Shown in pieces: positions 54,836 to 64,000 of a stretch of DNA of 64,000 nucleotides. The notes under the pieces were generated by a model that was given only the letters and a program-made list of their open reading frames with translations, searched no databases and was not told where the DNA came from. The stretch's first letter is position 1; every line of letters starts with the position of its first letter. The DNA is from Actinostola sp. cb2023 (lineage: Eukaryota; Cnidaria; Anthozoa; Actiniaria; Actinostolidae), in NCBI GenBank assembly GCA_033675265.1, contig JAUJYZ010000746.1, positions 62,001 to 126,000 of the forward strand. The letters are read 5' to 3'. Both the position numbers and the translations under genes were made by a program.

Positions 54836-55548
54836 TAGTTCGGTTCATTGCCAGATTTGGCAGTATGTGTCACGTGACAAAATGGCGTTCTCTTGAAGGG
54901 CTCCCAGTTTTATCATAGATTGCTGCTATAAATACACAGCTATCCCACAATGCACTGCAGTCAAGCAATCTATTGTTATTCATATTACCGTATGTGTCTC
55001 TGTTTTGAACAGACGCGTTCTCAAGTTCGACATTTTAAAAAGTTTTCTTCGCGATCAAGGATTTACGTCAACCATCTTGAGAGTATTTTTATGATATATT
55101 GTAAGTTTTCTTCCGATTTGACCCGTATCGAAAAAAATTGATAATTGTTGCTGAATATATGGGTCGTCATTTGGACGAAGAGACATCAAAAAAGCAAGCC
55201 AGCAAAGTTTTGTGCAGTGTTGTTTTGGAAGTTGACGTGGATGTCGAAACAGAGACATGTTCGATTGGACCGATCATGCATCACACGATTGTATTTGTCA
55301 AAGCGATGTACTTGGGATCAAACGAAAGCATGTTAGTGAAGTAAGTGACTGACACTGATAGCGCTGAAGAGCATCTTTCGAGCAGTAAAGTCAGAAATAT
55401 GATTGCGCGAGAGCTACCGCGGTGTTGATATGACAGATTGATACCAGGTACCGGAGGTTCCTGTTGATATCGCAACATGATATCCTTAGATTTGATTGGT
55501 TATATCAATGCATACAAAACATTGCCAAATCTGGCAATGAACCGAACT
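54836..55548. mobile_element. 713-bp MITE with 6-bp target duplication GGTAAA
   Basis: Termini TAGTTCGGTTCATTGCCAGA (54836) and its complement ending CCGAACT (55548), with about 30 matching bases. GGTAAA flanks both sides (54830-54835 and 55549-55554). The interior contains CTATAAATAC (54924) and an open frame of 68 codons (55138-55344) without recognised similarity. Confidence 0.8.
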
Positions 55549-55590
55549 GGTAAAACCTCTTCTTTATTTGCTGTACTCGTGGATTTGCCA

Positions 55591-55602
55591 TAATAATAAT
55601 CA

Positions 55603-55641
<39 letters not shown>

Positions 55642-55680
55642 GTAATAGTAATAGTAATAATAATAATAGTAATAGTATAC
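55591..55680. repeat. (AAT)n/(AGT)n microsatellite
   Basis: AATAATAATAGTAATAGTAAT repeats over about 90 bp. The LLLLLL translation of the complement is an artefact. Confidence 0.9.
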
Positions 55681-56175
55681 CATTTTCACTACTAAAATCC
55701 CCGCTCATTGTCTCGGTGCGATTAAGTTATGGGAGAATGAGATTGGACCTTTGCCCACTCGCTGACGCTGCTTCCGCTACCTTTCGAACTCAACGTGAAT
55801 ACGCCCCAAACGAGGGAAAAGGTGAACGAAATGGGGATCCTCCCGAAACTCAGAAAAAAACGACCAGGGTGAAATTAAATACATTTAAATAACAATTAAT
55901 AATTACTGACATTTCCAGCTGTGAAAGCATTTGGGAACCGGAACCTGTAGTGACCCTACGCGGAGAGGCGGCGACCTAGTCGTTTGCCTTGCCGGGCAGG
56001 AATGGTCCGGCCCAGCCAGTAGGGCTGCCTTCCCAGTCATACCACTTGACCGTGTGTTTCTGACGTTCTAATATGTTAGTGTAGAAATGACCCTAGGGCT
56101 GAGAAGGAGAAATGGGGACACACCCATTCCGACACCTCGGAATACCGTTGGTATTTCACGGAGTTTTTCAGTAAT
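55681..56175. other. No gene recognised
   Basis: Contains a GC-richer block near 55940-56035 (GGAGAGGCGGCGACCTAG) that could be a SINE-like piece; not identified. Confidence 0.35.
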
Positions 56176-56177
56176 GA

Positions 56178-56520
<343 letters not shown>

Positions 56521-57900
56521 AATAATGTTATTTCACCAGGGTGAACCCTTCAGCTTGAACCATTTCACATTTTGTTGCTAGCCTTTTCAATCAGACGTCA
56601 CTCACCGGTCCGTTGATCAGACAGAACAAAGCGCGAAAATTGATGTAGGCAGTAATAATTGAGGAGAAGGTGCTGCCTTTGTTTCCATATCAACAAATGG
56701 TTAGAACTTGACATGGTTTGGATGATGACGTAAATGGCGGTCCCGTCTCTCCACTGCACTTGAATTAGAGGGACGCAAAAGAACCCCTGAGGAGGTAAAC
56801 AAACCTCTAGCAGTGACCACCCTCTGTATCTGTACTTACATGTACATTACTACTGTATCTGTATCTCCAGCACTATTTATAAAATAAGTATTATATGCGC
56901 GCTCTGATTTGCCAAAGGGTGTGCATGTCATGAGAGCACACACAGCACACGCGCAAAGTTACGTCTCTTGCTTCTCCTACCACTTCTCTCGTGTTCTTCC
57001 AATTCTTACGACCTGGGTCAAAATGACCACATTCCATTTATATATATCGGGTCATGACTACAATCCAGGCTGTCGAATGTGTGTATGTTTTTTTAATACT
57101 TAACAAAAACCCTGAGTAATACAAAGAGGATCCCATCGAATTATCAGAATAAATGAATAATAGACCTTTTTCCCGATACGGCGGCCTTATTGAACTATGG
57201 GTAGTAGGTATTGCAATGTCTCAGATCTAGTTTTTGAGGTCTGTTATTTTTCATACATGTATAAGAATGGGAAACAAACAAAGTGAGAAATAAAAATGAT
57301 TGAAATTAATAAATGTATTGTGTATGAAATAAGAATCTTATCCGTATGAAATAATTATTGTTCAATTGATATGTATAATTTTAGAGACAGCAGCCATATC
57401 AATTTGTAGAGACACTTGATATAAAGGTAACTATAACTTTAGCATTTCACCAGTGTTCCTGATTCAAATCTTGTTTGTAATTTGTGTTTAGATTTATTAG
57501 TATTTATGAATTGAGTCCTCATCCGGTTTGTAAAATTATAAATCTTGCAAGTTGATGTCCAGATTTATAAACACTAATAATTAGTGATTGATTAATATTA
57601 CTTTCTTTAAAATCAATAGGATGTTTCTGAAGATCAGGCCAGCACAGCAGAAATCATTTATGATCCTCCATCATCTATGCTCATCTATGAGTAGTTCACC
57701 ATCTATATCTGTAACACCACCACCTCCTTGGCAACTAGAGAGAACACGAAAACGTACCAAAATATCGTCTGACGATGCGTTGGTGAAGAAATCAAGGACT
57801 TTATTGGACTTCTGATTCCCAATATCATCAAATGTCCAAAAGTCAATCGATGAGGACAAGCCTTTGGATGACACGGAATGTTCATCAAACTATTGACTAA
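56521..57900. other. No confident gene
   Basis: An acceptor-like site near 57619 and an open frame 57588-57815 (SSSPSISVTPPPPWQLERTRKRTK) could be exon remnants; no family was recognised. Confidence 0.3.
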
Positions 57901-57929
57901 GCTTCTGCTTTCAAGACCATTTGGAACTG

Positions 57930-58600
57930 TTGTGATTATACGAAGATCGTGGGAAAGATTGGAGCTCCGATTTGGCGTCGAAAAAAACGAGAGTTGTACC
58001 AAGCACGTTTACACACTCGCCGCCAAAACGATGGGGAAAGTGCTCAAGCTCTAGCAGCAGAGATATGGTCCATTTCTAGCCAAGCCTACCAAGATTTACC
58101 AACGGAAATCCAGAAAATCGCAGTTCAGCATTTTATAGATGCGATCAAGGATCCAGACGACCGCCTGCGCATATGAAGAGATAAACCGGAAAACATAGAT
58201 GATGCGTTATCACTCGCGTGCGAGCTGGAGGCTTTCCGCCTTCTCGGCAGTACCCATTTCCCAGCCGTACCAAAACTTTGCGCAGTAGATGGCCCAGAGA
58301 GAGATACGACCTCAATTGGCACAGAATTGGAAAAGTTACGTCAGCAAATTCTCAAACAACAAGAACAACTAGAGAAACAAAACAAGACTCTCCAACACTT
58401 CATCGAGCAGGCACATCATCTTTCTAAGCCAACAACGCCCATCAGCAACGTCCTGACAATCCAAGGAATTACCAAAGCAATGTCCAGTGTTGGAATTGTA
58501 AAGAGTTTGGCCACTATAGAAGCCGATGTCCACAGCAGCCTCGTCCAAACAGCCAGAATGACGTTGGGCCGTGAAACGAGTGGAGGGTGCCACCCAAGGC
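57930..58600 (+). pseudogene. Ty3/gypsy-like Gag remnant with CCHC knuckle
   Basis: The Gag-like segment at 57949-58176 (ESAQALAAEIWSISSQAYQDL, FIDAIKDPDDRLRI) is followed after a stop by DDALSLACELEAFRLL in the same order as retrotransposon Gag. In another frame, 58488-58529 encodes CWNCKEFGHYRSRC, a perfect C-x2-C-x4-H-x4-C zinc knuckle that binds nucleic acid in Gag nucleocapsids. A glutamine-rich coiled stretch (LEKLRQQILKQQEQLEKQNK) lies between. Stops and a frame change show it is dead; no protease, RT or LTRs were seen. Confidence 0.7.
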
Positions 58601-59087
58601 CTGCATGCAGCACTTCAGTGGCAATCTACACACAAACCTAGCTGGTGACCAGCGGCAGTACAATGTTACTCAAACTGTCAAACTGGTGAAATATATTCAC
58701 GTTGTCTTTGGTCTTTGGCGGATATGTACGATGTGCTTACATTAGCTCAGGAAAGAAAAGAAAACTCACAGTGAATATTGGCGAGATTGTCTGCCAGCCG
58801 TGTACGTGGGAAGGATGAAGAAAGATCGATGGCCGAAATCGTGCTAGAAAGTCTAGAAAACCCAGGTAGAAAATAAACAAATTAATAGCTGGTCGTCCAC
58901 ACGTTTCACTCCCCGGAAATGAAGGTGCAGTTGAAATAATTTTCAAAACAGATTGAACCAGAATGTGGGATACCAGAAATAAACTTTGGAGAAGATGGAA
59001 TCTCAAAGCACATCCAATCATTTTTTTGTGAACAAAGACGATACAAGAAGCGTATCAAACAATGCAACAACATAATGCTAGTAATAA

Positions 59088-61434
59088 TAGCGAAGCATGT
59101 AACAAAGATCAAATAAGAAATAAAGACTTACAATCGATTGCTCCAAAGCGATGTAATGTATAAAATGACTAGGAGTTCTAAAGGGACGCTAAAGTATCCT
59201 GTTAAACCGGAAATGATGATTACATAAGGCACAATAGGCAACTATACCGTGACATATGCGACATTTGACTACTAGTGGGGGAGTCATAATAACTAGACGC
59301 TCTAATAGCGTTCACTTGGGCTACTGATAATGAGATGATGAAGCCGAGAATTGGTATCTTTAAAATTGCAAGGTTTCTGAAAATGGTGAACATTATAAGG
59401 TAGTTTAAATACAGTCATATTCTCTTGATACGATACCGGACTGTATAAAAACAGTACTGATTTCTGTGGTCGGGCAACACCAGCTCAGAATGGGTATATA
59501 AGAGTACTTGTCAAAAATGCATTAATAGGGAACTATTTCAGAACTGCATGACTAGTGCTATCTCTAAAACAGTACTAAAACAGTCAAAACAGTGTTTGCC
59601 TTTTTTAGATGCTACTTTATTGGTATAAATGGCAAGTTTTAGCAGACATCGCAGCGTGACTTTTCGTCACTCCGGCCTTGCGTGACTCAGTACTGAACAT
59701 GCATGCGTAATTAGATTGACTTTGATATTCATATCAAGTAGATTTTCTCTTCTATATTGACGATACTCGAGCAGGAAAGCGTAAATATAGCCAAGAACTA
59801 AAGTTCAATTGTTAATAAACATTTGTGATGCATTTATATTTTACAAAGAACGTTCCAAAGAACAGAATTTCGTGTTTTCTTAGCACGCTAAGTTGGGCAA
59901 CGTAACTCGCCGTCTCGATTTCACAAACTCAACTGCGATAAAATCAACAATATAAACTTACGAGTCTTGGCCTTATATACTTTCGGACAGAAGAATTACA
60001 AGCCACCAAATAATTATTCGAAGTCTATACTAAAAAGCTCTTGAAAGGTTTATAAAATCAATATCCTGCGGGGACACAAATCAAGCTCACATTGTGCAAA
60101 AGCTATTATCAAAACATGAAATCAAAAGAACTATCGAATTCAAGAATTCCAAGCACTAACAAGAGTTTATAGTCAAGTGCTTAGTCATAGTTTCGTCATT
60201 TGTAGTCCTTTGTTTGCCATTTCTAGCCATCATTTGCTCATATTTTGACATTTCATTTGATTTCATAGTTTGCTTTGATTTCTGTTTGACTGCCGTGATG
60301 AGTTAGCGGATGTTCAGCCCGGTCCAAATTCGCTCACTGACATCTTTTAGAGTAGGCCTACCGTAAGCATAGTGAGCGTTTGGAGTAGAAGGCGATGAAG
60401 AACTTCAAAACACATCATTTCAGAGCTCAGCACCAAAAGAACAACCGATCAAACCGAGCAAAGAACCTCCTGCTCTAGCTCGGGCTTCCTGTGGCCGGGA
60501 TGGACTGGAACTTCTGACCGAAAGAAAAAGCCTAATTTAAGACTTGTGCTACCACAGGTAGCCCAAGTAATAATGATAATATTTTTTAAGACTTTATTTC
60601 ACGAGGGTAGCACATAATAGTGTGAACACACTAATAAACTTGTGGTCCTCAAAAGCAATAACTAGTGATTAAATATATTTATCACTCATTTTAAGGAAAA
60701 TCAGTCAGAAGAAGAACCAGCCACAAAGTGCATTAAAAGTCTCAAACTAGTAAAAAAAATCAGTGAAGATATGTACAACACTATTACTTATTATCTTTAT
60801 ATAGTAAAATTCTAACTTCACTGTTCAAAGGTTTTAGGGAATATTGTAATATGTCTTTAGATTCACTCCCGAAAGCCTCTTAAGCCAAGTTAGAATGTTA
60901 AGAATGTGTCCTATATGTTAAATTGTTTCTCCTGTCAATTAATTTCGGTATTCTTCTACTTCTAAGGTTGATAGTGATGAGCCATCCAGTATCGACAAGA
61001 AAATCCAACAACAGAAAGATGCAAAGGTGAGGTCTATAAATAATCTGTGATCTGGCTTTAAGTGTGTTGTGCAGGTGTGTTGCTAGTTTTTGCAAACTCT
61101 TCTTATATTGTTGTTTTTTCTTTATTTCTTAGAAGAGTAGAGCTAGTACATGGGAACAAGAGGAGATGGACGATGAATATGATTCATGTGGAAGTAGCAG
61201 AGGAAGTACGGTCTTGGTAGCAGTGTCATCAGAAGATGACTCCCCCACTAGTAGTCAAATGTCGCATATGTCACGGTATAGTTGCCTAGTTGCCTTATGT
61301 AATCATCATTTCCGGTTTAACAGGATACTTTAGCGTCCCTTTAGAACTCCTAGTCATTTTATACATTACATCGCTTTGGAGCAATCGATTGTAAGTCTTT
61401 ATTTCTTATTTGATCTTTGTTACATGCTTCGCTA
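59088..61434. mobile_element. 2.35-kb element with ~200-bp terminal inverted repeats and exon-like interior
   Basis: The left arm 59088-59287 (TAGCGAAGCATGTAACAAAG) matches the complement of the right arm 61236-61434 at about 98%. No transposase is encoded. The interior includes exon-like stretches near 60694-60750, at 60967-61026 and from 61133 that join in frame 0 with good splice sites and code an acidic, serine-rich sequence. It could be a non-autonomous element that captured gene fragments. Confidence 0.75.
60967..61312 (+). other. Exon-like acidic coding pieces inside the inverted-repeat element
   Basis: Exon 60967-61026 (VDSDEPSSIDKKIQQQKDAK, donor GTGAGG) and the stretch from 61133 (KSRASTWEQEEMDDEYDSC, acceptor TTTCTTAG) are both open in phase 0; the second runs into the right terminal repeat and stops in it. 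No domain is recognisable. An upstream candidate exon near 60694 reads ENQSEEEPATKC. Confidence 0.35.
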
Positions 61435-62640
61435 GTATCTCGTTCTTTACCATTCCTCGCTTAATTTGTATTTGTAATTTGTTTAGTTTTCACCGTGTGT
61501 TATGGAACAAATATAATCCCTGGATGAATGACCTTACTTTGTATCACACTGGTTGGCACTGGTGTTCCTTCGATAATCGTGTCGCCGGGAACACGACAAA
61601 AAATGCAGTAAAACTCCTCCAACACACTTTTAATGTCCATCAAAAGTTGATCACACCTCTTTCACCAAGCCAATTAAATGGGGTATTAGCTAAGAAACTG
61701 ATCAAGAAAGGATATATTTCAATCAATAAGGGTGTAACATTTACAATACAATACAATACAATACAATAACTTTTATTGAAACAATATTATTTAAAGCTAA
61801 AGCTTGTGGGGTCGTGTGGAACAGAAATTCTAAACATAACATAATACTATATTTAATTTGATCATGATAGTAAGCTTAAGATGGGAGATGTCGTTGTCCA
61901 TAAGAGAATATCAATTTAAAGACACTGCATGTTGACTATGTGCAGCCAGATAGAGTATGAACACTAAAACTGCAATATATTTAGCACTTAAATGAGTACT
62001 AAATAGCACATCATACTTTCATTAAAACAATAGAAAGATCACTATTTAGAACTTAAAATAGATCAAAAGTTTCTCAATCAGCACAAAAAAGTTTCATTTC
62101 CAAAATTAGACTAAACATGAGTTATGAAGTCAAATCTATAATTCGCTTAATAATTTTCCCCTGCCCTTTAATACATCGTCGAACAAACTCAAAATGAACG
62201 CAAAGTAAACGTAAGTAAACGCAAAGCAAATGCAAGGCAAACGTAGAGTAAACGTAAAGTAAACGCGAAATCAAAATAAAACCTTGGGCGGTTTAGTGAT
62301 GTTAAGATTGTTAACAGAAGTTAATGTTTGACTGCGAAGGGAGGATGAGCGTGCCGGTCACGAGACACGTGTCAGTGTTGTTAGTCCGTCGTTCGACACC
62401 GATCGATTGTTACCGCACCCTCCCTCCCTAGGCAGTTTTATTTGCTGACCAAATGGTAATATATATACTGCCCGTCGTTGGCCCAACCTCACAATGGTGT
62501 TTGTTGTTATTGATTCGTAATTGAGCTAGTATTAATTTGAATTTTCTCTTGAGCTTTGCTGTTCAATACTGAACCGTACCTTGTAGAGATTGTAGTATAG
62601 ATCTAATCGCCATTGGAAGCTAAAACGAAAAGTCGACCGA
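61435..62640. other. No confident gene; ATACA and AACGTAAAG short repeats
   Basis: An open frame from 61410 to 61769 begins in the inverted repeat and includes LYHTGWHWCSFDNRVAGNTT; it was not recognised. (ATACA)n is at 61741-61768, followed by AACTTTTATTG, a possible minus-strand retroelement end. AACGTAAAGTAAACGC-type repeats are at 62195-62270. Confidence 0.4.
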
Positions 62641-62645
62641 AAATC

Positions 62646-62851
62646 ATGACGGAAAGAACCTTATTACGGGGTAAGTAAGCTTTATATTATTTTGTTTAAT
62701 TTGAACTCAATTTTCAATAAGCTTAAGCTTAACTTATGCGAAATAAACAAGTGTTTTTTCATGTTTTGCAGATATGTCTATGAAGAGATATTATTTGTTG
62801 AAGTTTCCACAAGATGGAACACATGGGATTTTCCAAAAAAAAACAGGTTAA
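62646..62851 (+). other. Possible two-exon short open frame
   Basis: ATG at 62646 (MTERTLLR) with a strong GTAAGT donor at 62671, acceptor TTTTGCAG at 62764-62771 and an open run (MSMKRYYLLKFPQDGTHGIF) to a stop near 62850. It is short and unrecognised; further exons may exist. Confidence 0.25.
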
Positions 62852-63185
62852 AAAATGTCAACCAAGTAGAAAGTACTTTAGTCCATGGGCCAGACCCTCT
62901 CAGATGTACCATTCAGAGGGACCAGCTGGGAGTGATACGGATTTGAAGCTTGCTCGGGGGTGATTACAAAAATTTATGATAGCAATCCCGAAAGAGTAGC
63001 TTTCTTGTACATTTCTTTAGCTAAAATATCGCTAAAATTCGCTTTTGCACGAAAACGAGGCTCGATTATAAAAGATATATTCAAAATGCTCAGCTGGAAC
63101 AATAATAGTCGTTATTACCTACATTCGAAACTAGATTTCATTTCGCCTCTTCAAAAGCGACAAAAAATAAAAATAAAAATAGAAT

Positions 63186-63241
63186 ACCTCAAATGTTGCA
63201 ATGCATTCTGGGTAAATTCAAGATGGCGGCCTTCATGGCAG
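63186..63241 (+). promoter_or_regulatory. Promoter/first-exon candidate with ZNF143-like and YY1-like motifs
   Basis: ATGCATTCTGGG (complement CCCAGAATGCAT, ZNF143-like) is followed by AAGATGGCGGCC, a YY1-like site overlapping an ATG (63223), a short open stretch (MAAFMA) and a donor CAG|GTGAGT at 63242. This resembles a TATA-less animal promoter with an initiation codon in exon 1. No downstream exon was identified. Confidence 0.4.
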
Positions 63242-64000
63242 GTGAGTAAAGGTCCGGACACACGGTGCAACTGTTGCGCGCAACGATACGCTGCGCAAAC
63301 ACTCGCTACGAGCAAACTACCAGGCTGCTGTATGGAGACGAAGTCTACAAAGATGCCCAGAAATTCAATCACCAGTAGCTAGGATCTGGCTGGTGCACTG
63401 AAGATGACAAGCTGGTTGTAGACTGGATGGGTGGCCAGCCGGCGCCGAAAGCAGTTCTGGAACTGCTATCTTGTCAGTGTAGTAGGTCCTGTTTCTTTAC
63501 ATTTCAGTGAAAATGATACTTAAATAAGTTTGACTGACGCGAGAAGGACAAGTCTCCAATGTGACTGTTACTAGAATGGTTGCAGAAGGATGATGTCAGG
63601 CTGAAGAGGAGTCATCATTTGCCACATGATTTAAGGGAGTTGTATAATTAATGCTAACATGTGCTAAAATGATCTGCAGAAGTAAAGATGGAACTTTGAC
63701 AATGACAATGTATCGTTATTGAATTACTTTCAGTGAATTTTATTTCACTTGTGGACTTAAGGGGCTTTTCTGTTGTGGCAACGATAACATCATTTTTAAG
63801 ATTTCCGTTCTTTTGCATTTCAACCCAAGGTCCTATTTTGTATGGCTTATGTACAAATTATCGTTTAAAAAGGAATTGTACTCTGATTATAAAAAAGAAT
63901 TTGAAGGTTTTATCTGGATAGGTGGCCATAAGGCAATTTCTGTGACGTCATTTGATCACGTGATTAGAGCAAGAAAACTACTCATAAAGGCTTGCTATCA
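63242..64000. other. No gene recognised at the right edge
   Basis: The sequence after the candidate first exon has no convincing frame. If a host gene starts at 63223, the rest lies in this region or beyond the window. Confidence 0.4.

Noticed and set aside
55138..55344. 68-codon frame as a gene
   Set aside because: Lies within a MITE, short, unrecognised; several overlapping frames are equally open.
61410..61769. 119-codon frame with GWHWCSFDNR
   Set aside because: Starts inside an inverted repeat and ends in an ATACA repeat; no family recognised, so not called a gene.

Overview
The window is a stretch of metazoan genomic DNA made almost entirely of nested mobile elements; no host gene can be named with confidence. 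Spliceosomal introns with clean GT/AG borders, AT-rich DNA, long microsatellites, Polinton/adintovirus-type elements, CR1/L2-like LINEs, PIF/Harbinger, MULE, Crypton-like and DUF7869-type elements together suggest a marine invertebrate. Cnidarian, sponge or mollusc are all possible; an anthozoan is my guess, not something the sequence proves.

Layout. (1) 1-1.3 kb: a PIF/Harbinger-type transposase (minus). (2) 1.3-8.8 kb: part of a Polinton (called B) on the minus strand, with major capsid protein, a pX-like basic protein, penton and chromodomain integrase. A segment of about 2.3 kb (capsid start, pX, penton) is tandemly duplicated at about 99.8% identity, and each penton copy carries the same 663-bp hairpin MITE in a TTAA site. 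(3) About 9-39.6 kb: a second, more complete Polinton (A). It has two small hypothetical genes, a multi-exon protein-primed family B DNA polymerase (plus), packaging ATPase, two virion-type genes, then on the minus strand an adenain-like protease, capsid, pX, penton and an intact integrase. Most genes carry frameshifts or deletions. (4) Inside the A polymerase gene, between two copies of the 9-bp sequence GGTTTTCTC, sits a 16.3-kb MULE-type DNA transposon (14113-30450). Its ends are inverted arrays of roughly 60-bp repeats. It carries a three-exon matrin-type zinc-finger gene, a fused gene with a TKL kinase, a cysteine-peptidase-like domain and a RecQ helicase, and a MULE transposase with a Tudor-like tail. 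A LINE and a small MITE are nested within it.

(5) 39.7-47 kb: imperfect duplications, a Crypton-like fragment, and a broken DDE-type transposase gene split by a 994-bp TTAA MITE. (6) 47.4-54.3 kb: a microsatellite, then a minus-strand LINE with PHD finger, endonuclease and 68-bp 5' tandem monomers, split by a 4-kb DUF7869-type transposon with 36-bp terminal inverted repeats. (7) 54.3-64 kb: a 713-bp MITE, microsatellites, a Ty3/gypsy-like gag remnant, a 2.35-kb element with 200-bp inverted repeats enclosing exon-like pieces, and a possible promoter and first exon with YY1-like and ZNF143-like motifs near the right end.

The order of events can be partly read. Polinton A came before the MULE, which came before the LINE inside it. 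The hairpin MITE entered Polinton B before the tandem duplication. The DUF7869 transposon entered an already present LINE. The most unusual item is the kinase-peptidase-RecQ fusion carried by the MULE.
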